From NCBI RefSeq assembly GCF_022682495.2, contig NC_071397.1, positions 18,176,739-18,240,738 on the forward strand: a stretch of DNA of 64,000 nucleotides, in the 5' to 3' direction. A program made the translations under genes and the position numbers. Each line of letters opens with the position of its first letter. The stretch's first letter is position 1. The notes under the pieces are model-generated. The model did no database searches. It saw only the letters and a program-made list of their open reading frames with translations, and was not told where the DNA came from. This document shows, piece after piece, positions 37,599 through 45,712 of this stretch. The DNA comes from Desmodus rotundus (taxonomy: Eukaryota > Chordata > Mammalia > Chiroptera > Phyllostomidae).

Positions 37599-37738
37599 CT
37601 ATAGAAGAAAATAATCGTGAACAAATTCAGATCAGTTGCTGTAAGTGGTAACATCCTCAACAGTAAACTTCACGCTCAAAATCTACCAAAGTATCCCCAT
37701 CACCCAGCTCTGTCCCCTCTGCCCCAACTCCTTCTCAC

Positions 37739-37769
37739 CTTCAGAAGCTATGTGACAGACACGTCAGAG
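37739..37769 (-). pseudogene. MHC class I exon 7 remnant
   Basis: The minus strand reads CTCTGACGTGTCTGTCACAT, matching the 3' half of class I exon 7 (SDVSVT), followed by TAG and a correct GTGAGA donor. The exon 5' half, intron 6 and exon 6 are absent: intron 5 sequence continues directly into it at about 37770. The acceptor is therefore lost. Confidence 0.75.
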
Positions 37770-37922
37770 AGGAGGAAGAGCCACGAGGTACTGGAGGGAT
37801 CCCTAGTCCTGGGCCCTAGAGAAGTGTCCAGAACTGTAACTACAAACCCAAGGCAGGGTGGGGAAACCTGAGGGTACCTGTACAAGGAGTTGACCAACTG
37901 CCCTCCTGGAGGTCTGTCCTCA

Positions 37923-38164
37923 CCAGGGACCCTGACCTCTGACCTGACTTGCAAATGAGGTCCCCATCACTGAATTCATCAAGGTAGTAAGTTTACCCAT
38001 TATTTTCACACCTGCCGAACCCCACACGCAGGACTCCCGCAGACTGGGCAAGTGCATGCATGGAGATGGTACTTCCCTTTTAATGAAGCAGGAGCAGGAC
38101 ACACCTCTACCTGGGCTTGAAACCCCTAGTGGGACAAAAAACTCAGACCCTACCCCTGCCCTAC
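37923..38164 (-). other. Class I intron 5, open in frame
   Basis: The sequence is recognisably class I intron 5 ('gtcccactaggggtttcaag', 'gtgtgtcctgctcc'). Its first 242 nt continue the exon 5 frame without a stop, adding 81 codons before TGA at 37920-37922. If intron 5 were retained, this would make a long cytoplasmic tail unlike any class I tail I know. It is probably a chance open frame. Confidence 0.5.
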
Positions 38165-38278
38165 CTGACAGCTTCCTCCTCCACACCACAGCTCCAGCGA
38201 CCACAGCTCCAGTGACCACAGCTCCAGCGACCACAGCTCCAAGGAGGACCAGGCCAATTTTGGCCTGAGAAGGTGGCT
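38165..38278 (-). CDS. MHC class I exon 5 (transmembrane), tandem-repeated
   Basis: The exon is 114 bp (human 117), starting after TAG in phase 1 and ending at GTAGGG. It encodes a connecting peptide (EPPSQAKIG), a hydrophobic span built from [20 protein letters not shown], and the stop-transfer WRRKLS. The span comes from four copies of a 15-bp unit (38185-38244). It is long enough (about 26 residues) for a membrane helix, but rich in Gly/Ala/Val. Confidence 0.85.
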
Positions 38279-38411
38279 CTAGGAAGGGAAGGGAAGGTGA
38301 GGGCCCCAACCCCCAGGCCTCAGCTCCCATGCAGCTGAAGTCCTCCAGAGGCCCCTGCTTCCCTGAGCATAGGCTCTGCACCCATCTCCTCCTCACCCAT
38401 CTCCTCCTCAC

Positions 38412-38687
38412 CCCATCTCAGGGTCAGGGGCTCGGGAAGCCCCTGGTGCTGCACATGGCATGTGTATCTCTGCTCCTCTCCAGGAGGCACCACCACCGCC
38501 GCCCACTTCTGGAAGGTCCCGTCCCCTGCAGGCCTGGTCTCCACAAGCTCCATGTCTTCGGTCTTATCCTCCCCATCACACTGCCAGGTCAGGGTGATCT
38601 CCGCAGGGTAGAAGCCCAGGGCCCAGCACTGCAGGGTGACCTCATGCTCAGAGATGGGGTGATGGGTCAAGTGCGTCTTTGGAGGAT
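38412..38687 (-). CDS. MHC class I exon 4 (alpha3 domain)
   Basis: The exon is 276 bp, exactly the family length, with CAG acceptor and GTGAGG donor. It encodes the immunoglobulin-like alpha3 domain: [36 protein letters not shown] and [19 protein letters not shown]. The Ig disulfide cysteines (203 and 259 equivalents) are present. The CD8-contact loop reads DKTEDME where human class I has DQTQDTE, so the key Gln226 is Glu. An extra cysteine (TWQCDGED) replaces the usual Arg219. Both changes could affect CD8 binding or folding. Confidence 0.9.
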
Positions 38688-39280
38688 CTGAGAAGGGTGA
38701 GAAAATTCAGGAACTTGGCATCCATCATGGGACACTCCAGCAGCACTCACGTGACCATCCTGAGAATGGACAAAACAACTAGGGTGGGGGACGGGAGCGC
38801 ACAACCCAGACACTAGCCTGGCCACAGGCATCTGGGATGATCTCCTAGTATTTAGAAAGTTCTAGAATGAAGGTGATACAGCCCAGGGTAGGAGTCAGGT
38901 CTCTGTGGGGAAGAAGAGGGATTCTAGTCCAGACCTGGGGGCAGGCCAAAGGACTCCGAAAAGCTGGTGTCAGGTGTCAGACAGACACATTGGGTGAGGG
39001 GCAGCGAAGGAGATCTGAGAGCGAAAGTCCCCTATGGGTCCCAAAGCCACTGTAAGGATCAATGGGAACTCGGATCCGTTACTTCAGGGTTGGTCTCCCC
39101 CTCTATCCCGCGTGAGACTGCACCTCTAATCGTCCCTGAGAGAAAAAGTGGGGAGTCCCTCTCCAGTATCAGATCTGCAAATCCAAGCGGATTCAATTTT
39201 GGAGGGGTATTCTGACACCCATTTTTTGCCTCGTTGTAAGAGCCCCAGCAGAGAGCAGGGAGGCCCGCGGCGCCCGGTAC

Positions 39281-39544
39281 CTGCGCGCTGCAGCCTCTCC
39301 AGGTTTCTGCGGAGCCACTGCACGCACTCCCACTCCAGGTAGGCCCTGTAGTGCTCCGCCTCACCCGCCTCCTCCCACTTGCGCCGGGTGATGCGAGCCG
39401 CAGCATCGGCCGCGGTCCAGGAGCGCAGGTCCGCGTTCAGAGAGAGGTAGTCGGCGCCGTCGTAGGCGAACTGAGCGTACCCGCGGAGGAAGTTCCCGTC
39501 CGCTCCGACGTCGCAGCCGTACAGCCACTGGATGCAGTGAGACC
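39281..39544 (-). CDS. MHC class I exon 3 (alpha2 domain), 4 residues short
   Basis: The exon is 264 bp (human 276), bounded by CAG and GTACCG. It encodes [38 protein letters not shown] and [20 protein letters not shown]. Cys101 and Cys164 for the alpha2 disulfide, Thr143, Lys146, Trp147, Tyr159 and Trp167 are kept. Position 171, normally Tyr and an A-pocket residue, is Asn. After LE the usual NGKET segment is shortened by 12 bp, giving LERLQRA. Position 162 is Trp instead of Gly. The frame has no stop or shift. Confidence 0.88.
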
Positions 39545-39832
39545 CTGCCCCGCCCCGGGTCAGCCCCCGAGGTCAGCCCCGCCCCCTGCGGCTCCGCCCC
39601 GCCGCTGCCCTGCGCCCGCCGAGACCCCGCCGGGACCCCGCCCCCGCCCGGAGCTGGGGGATTAAACGGAAACAAAGGGAAACCTGGTCCGAGTCCCCGC
39701 TGGCTCCTCCCGAGTCGCGGGGGAGGGCCGGGCCCCGCAGCCTCGGGGTGAAGCTCGGACCCGGAGCCGCGGGGTGACGTCCGGAGGTCCGTGGGGACGG
39801 GGGTCGTGACCGGGCCGGGCCGCGTGGCTCAC

Positions 39833-40123
39833 CGTTGTCGCTCTGGTTGTAGTAGCCGCGCAGGTTGTTCAGGCTCACTCGGAAATTCTGTGCGTTGTCC
39901 CTGGCGTTCTGCGTGTACCGGTCCCAATGCTGCTGCTCCTCCGCCGCCCACGGCCGCTGCGCCCACGGCCGCTGCACCCACGGCCGCGCCGGGCTCTGGC
40001 TCTTGTCGTAGCTGTCGAACCGCATGAACTGCGTGTCGTCCACGTAGCCGGCGGCGATGTACCGGTATTCCCCGCGGTTGGGCCCGGACACGGCGGTGTC
40101 GAAATATCTCAGCGAGTGGCGGC
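39833..40123 (-). CDS. MHC class I exon 2 (alpha1 domain), expanded
   Basis: The exon is 291 bp against 270 in human class I, bounded by CAG and GTGAGC. It encodes [34 protein letters not shown] and a C-terminal RGYYNQSDN. Seen directly: Tyr7 and Tyr84 equivalents and the N-glycosylation site NQS at position 86 are kept; position 59, normally Tyr, is His (QQHWD). The extra length centres on a 15-bp unit repeated three times (39942-39986) encoding [10 protein letters not shown] and RPWAA at the start of the alpha1 helix. The net gain relative to human class I is seven residues. Short insertions in this region are reported for bat class I molecules; a triplicated pentapeptide is longer than I recall. 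Confidence 0.88.
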
Positions 40124-40242
40124 CTGGGGGCGAGAATGGGGGTCTGGGGTGCGGGCCGGAGGTCGTGGAGTCGGGCCTTCCCCGGAGTCGGGCTCCCCCT
40201 GTGGGCGCGTCCCTCGCAGTTTCCTCCGGACCCCGCACTCAT

Positions 40243-40357
40243 CCGCCCGGGTCTCGGTCAGCGCCAGGGCCCCCAAGAGCAGTAGGAGGGCTGGGGGCCT
40301 CAGGACCGGTCTCCTCCGCGTCTGAAGAGTGTGAGTCCGCTTCGGTCGCGAAGACAT
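40243..40357 (-). CDS. MHC class I exon 1 (leader), start and donor altered
   Basis: The hydrophobic leader core [19 protein letters not shown] is typical of class I signal peptides. By comparison with human class I, the initiating ATG should lie at 40301-40303, where the sequence reads CTG; the second upstream ATG position is also lost. An in-frame ATG at 40355-40357 would add 18 basic residues (beginning [18 protein letters not shown]) before the core and could in principle start translation, though it falls in what is normally 5' UTR. The exon should end at 40243 (phase 1), but the intron begins ATGAGT (40242 downward) instead of GTGAGT. Confidence 0.65.
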
Positions 40358-40441
40358 TACGAGGCGTATTGACTTTGTGAGTGAGAATTGGGGTCAGTCG
40401 AGGGTATCCAGGATGGAGGACCCACCACGGGTCGTGAGAGG
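40358..40441 (-). promoter_or_regulatory. Class I proximal promoter remnant
   Basis: The minus strand carries GGGTCCTCCATCCTGGATAC and CCAATTCTCACTC, aligned by memory with the human class I stretch just upstream of the CCAAT box. The segment holding the inverted CCAAT is missing, the CCAATCAG box reads GTCAATACG, and the CRE-like site is changed. The 5' UTR motif 'cagacgcggagga' follows. Confidence 0.6.
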
Positions 40442-41777
40442 TGTCCCTAGCACCCTCAGTACGACCCCTGCAGGCTGTACCTGTCCAGGAGGGTGGCCTT
40501 GTAGTCTTTCCTATCAGGCAGGGGCCCTGCCCGAGTCTATTAGGGATGGGGAGAGCGGGGCGCCAGACCGGAGGCGCTCTCTCCAGCCGATTCCTGTCTA
40601 GGCCGCAACGGAATAAGTTCAAGCGAGACACTAACACGTATGGTGGAAATGAGATAGCAGTTTTATTCATGAAACGCATACAAGCACAAAGCTGCAAGCA
40701 GGCACCCAGCTAGTCTACATGCCCCACACATAATAGAGCAAAGGAAGTTGTTAGTAAGTTGGTTAGTAAGTTAGTGAGTTTTCCCATACACTTGATCCAA
40801 GGTTACAAGTGGTCTTAGCTAATCAGGGGTTATATATCTCAGTTGACTTCTAGGTTCCCTCCTGCCCGTTGGGAATACTGTACAGCTACATAGGCTTTCT
40901 TTCTCAGTTACTAAAGGCTTTTTTTCTTAGTGAAAATGTTTCAGAGGTCCCCTTTCTCAGCACAGTTTCAAGGACTCTCCCCTCCTCCTGTGCTTTTATT
41001 TGTAATGCTCTGGCAATCTTATCGAACTGAGCTGGGGACTGCTGAGTCAATTGGTGAGACAAGTCTTCCTTTTGCTTCTAGCCTCTTGTGTTAAGTTCTT
41101 TGTTAGATTATAATGGTGAGGGCCCTGCCTTTATTTTCCCTCTGGCCCCTCATTCCTAGCTGCTACCTAACAAGTCCACACCGGGCAATGGCGAGGAATG
41201 AGGCCAGAGCAACAAGAGCTGTTGCTCAGACTCAGCTTTTGTTAAGTGCAGGTCACATGAGGTAGAACATCAACATTGCATTAATATTCTGTCCTCTATA
41301 GTACCACACACGGTTAACGCACGGCAATCGATGGGGGATTAACGAACCCGAGTCCCAGAGTCTCGGTCCTGGGTCTGGGAGGCAGCGTCAGTGAGTGGGT
41401 GTCTCCATCTGTATGGTAATTCTGGGGCTCCATGGGGCAGAGCCTCTGACAGCACGTGGCCCAGAGTGGCCTGCAGCACCTCTGGTGGTGGGATGTGTGC
41501 TGCCTCTGGTGGCTCTGAAGTCCACATCAGTTCCCAGCACTCTTATCAGTAGGTGTGCCCTCTCTGCAGGCATGTCTGTGTGCCGATACCTTGGGCGTGC
41601 TGCCCTAGTAGGCATTTGGCAGGGTGCCTGGTGTGACTTAGGTAGTTTCCTTCTTGAACCAAAGTGTTGTGGCTGACCGGCAGCCATCTTGGTTGACATG
41701 AGTGATACCATTTTGTTGTACACACTTTATCCTGTCTTGACAGGACCAACACCATTTTATTGGTCCTGCTTCCCACA
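40442..41777 (-). mobile_element. Solo-LTR-like insertion in the class I promoter
   Basis: About 1336 bp separate the distal and proximal halves of the class I promoter. Read on the minus strand the block starts TGTGGGAAGC and ends GGGACA, as LTRs do (TG to CA). It has a TATA-like TATATAA (40836-40830), followed 165 bp on by AATAAA (40667-40662), consistent with a U3-R-U5 layout. No primer-binding site, polypurine tract or gag/pol reading frame is seen, so it would be a solo LTR or a composite. Flanks GGTCT and CCTCT are at best a weak duplication. An alternative 3' end is CCTAGACA at 40595. Its orientation is the same as the class I gene. The retroviral class is not assigned. Confidence 0.55.
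41140..41209. repeat. Inverted repeat (hairpin) inside the LTR-like block
   Basis: Arms 'ctctggcccctcattcct' (41140-41157) and 'aggaatgaggccagag' (41194-41209) are complementary except for one extra C pair on the left arm. The loop is about 36 bases. Confidence 0.7.
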
Positions 41778-41780
41778 AGA

Positions 41781-41867
41781 CCAAGAAGTACAACGAGGAG
41801 ATGGGGAACTCCCCCCACAGAGCTTCAGACTCTGCGCTCAGGCTGAAACCCCAAGACCCTGAGAGCC
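41781..41867 (-). promoter_or_regulatory. Displaced class I enhancer A and ISRE region
   Basis: On the minus strand GGCTCTCAGGGTCTTGGGG is followed by GGGGGAGTTCCCC (41815-41803), an NF-kB-like palindrome matching class I enhancer A. TTGTACTTCTTGG (41793-41781) lies where the interferon response element should be, in degenerate form. In intact class I genes these lie within about 200 bp of exon 1; here they are about 1.4 kb away. Confidence 0.65.
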
Positions 41868-42954
41868 AGACCCAGGGACCTGGGACTTTGCCCCGACCCC
41901 TTCTCCTGCACCACGAGCTCTCTGTCCTGCCCCAGGGGCTGTATGAAGAAGTCATGGAGAAAGACCCCATGCTTGGACCAGCCCTTCTTTCTCCTCTTTC
42001 TGGAATCCCTCTCCCTGAAATGGACTTTCTGCCTCCCATCCCTTGTCTCTTCTCCTGGACTTTTCTAGAAGAAAACTCAACTCAGGGAACTTGATGTCAG
42101 ATAGTGAACTTGCCTTGGGAAAGGAGGTGGAGGGACAGGGTTTTTCTCTTCAATGCTGGAGTTGTGCCTAAAAACATCAGATAGAGATTCTCAAAGACCA
42201 GGGAACTACAGTGGGGAACAGAATCTTGGAAACCCTGGATATCAGGGAACTAATCTGCAAAATGAGTGAGTTCAGATGCTTCATATACAGAAGTGGCTGG
42301 ACAGCACTGCATCAGAGTCACGAAGCTCCTGCATTCCACTCGCCACGCAGTCTGTGTGTGACTCGGGGTTATTACATTGTACAAGGATCTTCGTCCCGGC
42401 CCCAAGTTAGTGTGAGTTGCCCACATCCTCAATACAAACAAGCACGGGGAAGCAGGTTATTACTGTGCATTTCAGCAGGAGCTGCACAGCCTCGAAGTCG
42501 CACGTGCTCAGTGCAGTCACAATGCCCTTCACCAGCACTGCTGCCTTGCCTGCTTTTATGAATTGTTCACATCTAAGCAGTGTGCATATTTTGTCACAAC
42601 ACCTAAGTTATTAAACTGATTAACATAAGGCGGCAGTTGGTTTCTAGGCAGTTCCACAGAATGTATCAGGTACCAAATGCAAAAGAACACCCTGCTAGGC
42701 TCCGTAGGGATATTTTCTATCAATCCACAAACATTGAAATCTGAGAGTGCTGCTGCTTTAGGATCTCACCTCTACTTCTTTTCCTCACCCCTGCTTCCCC
42801 AGCCCTTCTCTCTCTCACCCCTCAGGCCTCTTCACCCCTTCATCTCCATCACCCTCTCACTCCTGATTGTGGCATTAGTGCCACCTGGTCACCTGCCACC
42901 CAGGGGCTATTCTCTCCACAGAGGTCAGCAGTCCCGCTGAGGTGAGTCACGTTG
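41868..42954. other. 5' flank of the class I locus, unassigned
   Basis: No gene or repeat is recognised. Confidence 0.35.
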
Positions 42955-43115
42955 GGTCATTTCTAAAAATGTCCCAGTGGCTCCGACTCACTCTGGGGAG
43001 CCTCTAGAATATCAGACCCGTGAGCACAGGACTTTGGGCCAAAGTTGCATCCCAGCACATGAAGCTCTTTCTGCCACATACTAGACATTAAATTAATTGT
43101 TGCTGAATGAATGAA
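42955..43115 (+). mobile_element. LINE-2 3'-end fragment
   Basis: 'gtgagcacaggactttgggc' and the terminal 'ttgttgctgaatgaatgaat' are the last part of an L2. Confidence 0.5.
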
Positions 43116-43264
43116 TAAGAACTGTATTCAAATTTTAATTGCATTACCTAAAATCATAAAATAGAAAACATAAACATGTTAGGAAAGATTTTATTGTATG
43201 TAACTACTGGACATGTCAGATCATAAATTTATTCCAGTGGGAAAAGTGCCATGTGCTTATCTCT

Positions 43265-43760
43265 GGCGCAGCTGAGCCTGTGCATTAGTCGTCTGTTACT
43301 GTATAAAAACCTCCACAGCTTAGTGCTCAAAACAACCCTCATTTACTTGCTCATAGTTCCTTCACGAGAAATCCGGGCGTGGTGTGGACCGGTTCTCTGG
43401 TCAGGCGTCACAAAGCTGTGTCCTCGGCCTGAGCTCGGGGTCCTTCTCTAAGCGTATGCAGGGACTGTCAGCAGAATTCACTTGTTTTCCACTTGGGGGT
43501 CTGAGGTCCCTATTAACAGCTGTAAGTGAGGAGGAGCCTGGGGAAGGCTGCTCCCAGCACCTGGTGGCCACAGCAGTCTGTACCATGTGGCCCTTCGTTT
43601 TCAAAGCCCCCAGTGGAGAGAAGGGCTCCCATTGAATTCTCACACTTGGAAACCTCTTTGCTCAGGAGGAACCCAGTCAGCATTCATCTGATGAGGACAG
43701 TCACCCTGCAGGGTAGTCTGAAGGTCAACTGATTTGAGGCCTTAGTTACACCTGCAAAAT
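43265..43760. repeat. Ancient mammalian repeat, family unassigned
   Basis: 'cacagcttagtgctcaaaac' and 'gtctctggtcaggcgtcaca'-like text belong to a widespread mammalian repeat that also appears at 60770 and 61800. I cannot name the family reliably. Confidence 0.4.
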
Positions 43761-43838
43761 CCCTTCCCAGCAGCCCTCCATTGGTGTTTGATTGATTAAC
43801 TGGGGAAGGTGAGTATCCAGGGTAGTTACTGGGGACCA

Positions 43839-45060
43839 TCAGAGAATCGGCATAGCATGATGTGTTTTAGTGTTTATTTGAGTCATGGTTGGAAATGGAA
43901 GTTCAAATAGATCGTTGTGAATGGTAATAAAATGCATCCTGCCTATTACCCATTGAAATGTCCCTCTGTCTCTTGTTACCTTTTTTATCTTGAAATCTAC
44001 TTTGTCAGATGTAAGTATGGCTATTCCTGCTTTTCTCTGGATGCCATTTGCTTGGAGAATCATTTTGCACCCTTTCATTTTAAGTCTGGATTTGTCTTTG
44101 CAGCTGAGATGTGTCTCCCAAAGGCAGCATGTTCTTGGGTTTTGTTTTTTGATACAGTCTACTACTCTGTGCCTTTTTGGGGGGAGTTCAGCCCATTTCC
44201 ATTTGGGGTGATTGTTGATGTCCTGTAGCCACTTTACTGTTTTCTGGTAGCTGTGTCTCCATTGTTTCCTTTCCCTTGTGTTGATTTCTGTTTCAGTTTG
44301 GTGGTATTCTATAATTTTTCCTCTGTTTCCTCTTTCTTTAAAGTTACATACCTCAGTTTTGGATTTTTTTGTGGTTACCATGAGGTTTATGCAAAAGAAA
44401 ATTTCGTATACACAGTAGTCTGTTTTCCTCTGAATGCATCTTATCTCCATTCCCCCTTGCCAGTTCAGACCTTTACCCCTCCCCCTTTTTAAAAATGTTT
44501 TGTTGTCACAGACTATACTTACTTATGCTGTGAATTCACTTCTGATTTACAGTAGCTATTTTCTTCTTCTCCCTTTTGTGTTTTTACCTCTTTTAACCTT
44601 ATGTGATATTTAAGTGCATAGTAAGCACCCTGTTTTGAGGAAAGATGGTAATATTCTGCTTCTGTCTCTCTGTTAGTCATCTTTCTCATAGTTTTATATC
44701 CTTTTGTTCTTTGTTTTAGGTAGAATCACCCCCTCCAGTGTCTCCCGTAACGGAGGTCTCCTTGTGGTAGATTCCCTCAGCTTCTGTAAGTCTGGAAAAG
44801 TCTTTATTTCTTCTTCATACCTAAAGGAAAACTCTGCTGGATACATTATTATTGGATGGCAATTTTTCTGTTGCAGTAGTTTGAGAATTTGATTCCACTC
44901 TCCCCTAGCTTTTAGGGCTTCTGCTGAGAAACCTAATGATAACCTAATGGGGTTTCCTTTACTGTCTTCTTCTCCTTGGCTGCATTGAGAATTGTCTCCA
45001 GTCATTAATTTTGGACAGTTTTAATATAATGTCCTTTGAGAAGGGCTTTTTCAGCTGAGA
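43839..45060 (-). mobile_element. LINE-1 fragment: ORF1 C-terminus, spacer, ORF2 N-terminus
   Basis: Minus-strand positions 45005-44694 encode the L1 ORF1p C-terminal domain (GNPIRLSLGFSAEALKAR, EWNQILKLLQQKNCHPIIMY, PAEFSFRYEEEIKTFPDLQK). Positions 44240-43900 carry the ORF2p endonuclease start (KRHRVVDCIKKQNPRTCCLW, ETHLSCKDKSRLKMKGCK, QANGIQRKAGIAILTSDKVD). The catalytic-region ETH motif is present. The inter-ORF spacer lies between. Frames are short and broken, so it is inactive. Confidence 0.8.
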
Positions 45061-45445
45061 TAATTAGGCAAAGAGAGTATCAGTTTACTGGAAGTGAACT
45101 GAAGAGACTATACAGGCCACACTTCAAAGAGACAAAATAAATTGAAAACATCACACACAGGTTCATAAAACAAAACGAAAATATCTAACATTGAAATTTC
45201 TGAGACTTAGGGAGAAAATATTAGCTAAAAATTTTCCAAAATTCATATGATATGACGTGATATTCCATAGATTCAGGAAGCCCTACAGGCCTCAAATAAA
45301 TAAAAGGAAATCCTCACAAAGACACATCATAACAAAACTTCAGATTATCAAACATAACTCTGCAACGCAGCAAGGGAAAGGATAGACTACCCACGGAGGA
45401 CTACACCTAACACGGAGAAGAACTTCTCAATACCATCACTCCTGT
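45061..45445 (+). mobile_element. Old LINE-1 (ORF1 or HAL1-type) fragment, plus strand
   Basis: 'aaattttccaaaattcatat', 'ttccatagattcaggaagcc' and 'acatcataacaaaacttcag' are the plus-strand ORF1 region of an old L1 or HAL1. It abuts the minus-strand L1 head to head. Positions 45446-45712 are unassigned. Confidence 0.5.
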
Positions 45446-45712
45446 GAGGTGACGACGCCCACATGCCAGCCAGCAGCCCTGCCCTGCTCCCCGAGGCACC
45501 TCGCACTCACAGCAAGAGTGGCGTTCAAATGCGCATTTCAGGTGAGCGTGACTACATCCAGCTCGTCCAGCTCGGTCGGTATCCTCTCTGGAAGTCCTAC
45601 TTGAAAGGATTCTGCCAACTGAATCTCTTGCCCTCTGGTTTCCCGTTGGGCTCAGCCAGCGAGGACCCCAAAAGGACCTGGAGGGAGGGAGACAGCAAGG
45701 TCAGCATTTTCA

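Larger units (their letters stand above)
39250..40350. promoter_or_regulatory. CpG-rich island over class I exons 1-3
   Basis: This block is much richer in G+C and CpG than all flanking DNA. Class I genes typically carry a CpG island here. Its CpG content suggests germline hypomethylation persisted until recently, which fits a young inactivation. Confidence 0.6.
37230..40357 (-). pseudogene. MHC class I heavy-chain gene, probably disabled
   Basis: This is a class I alpha-chain locus in the normal order: leader, alpha1, alpha2, alpha3, transmembrane, tail remnant and 3' UTR. Class I heavy chains pair with beta2-microglobulin and present peptides at the cell surface. Exons 2-5 have canonical AG/GT sites, all phase 1, and join to an open 945-nt frame of about 315 codons. 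Introns 1, 2, 3 and 5 retain class I length or sequence. Defects lie at the ends: no ATG at the usual position, an AT in place of the exon 1 donor GT, a deletion removing exon 6 and the start of exon 7, and a promoter split by an LTR-like insertion. An intact core with broken ends suggests recent inactivation. A non-classical gene using other start or end exons is the alternative. No class I partner gene is visible in the window. Confidence 0.8.

Noticed and set aside
39927..40325. Plus-strand open frames of 100-130 codons over class I exons 1-2
   Set aside because: They are antisense shadows in GC-rich coding sequence; stop codons are rare there by composition.
37230..40357. An intact classical MHC class I gene
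   Set aside because: Exons 2-5 are open, but the usual ATG, the exon 1 donor, exon 6 and the exon 7 acceptor are missing and the promoter is interrupted, so I call it probably disabled.
40442..41777. A complete provirus with coding genes
   Set aside because: No primer-binding site, polypurine tract or retroviral coding sequence can be seen; at most a solo LTR or composite.
43839..44450. A 203-codon protein gene on the minus strand
   Set aside because: It is the start of LINE-1 ORF2 plus spacer sequence, not a host gene.
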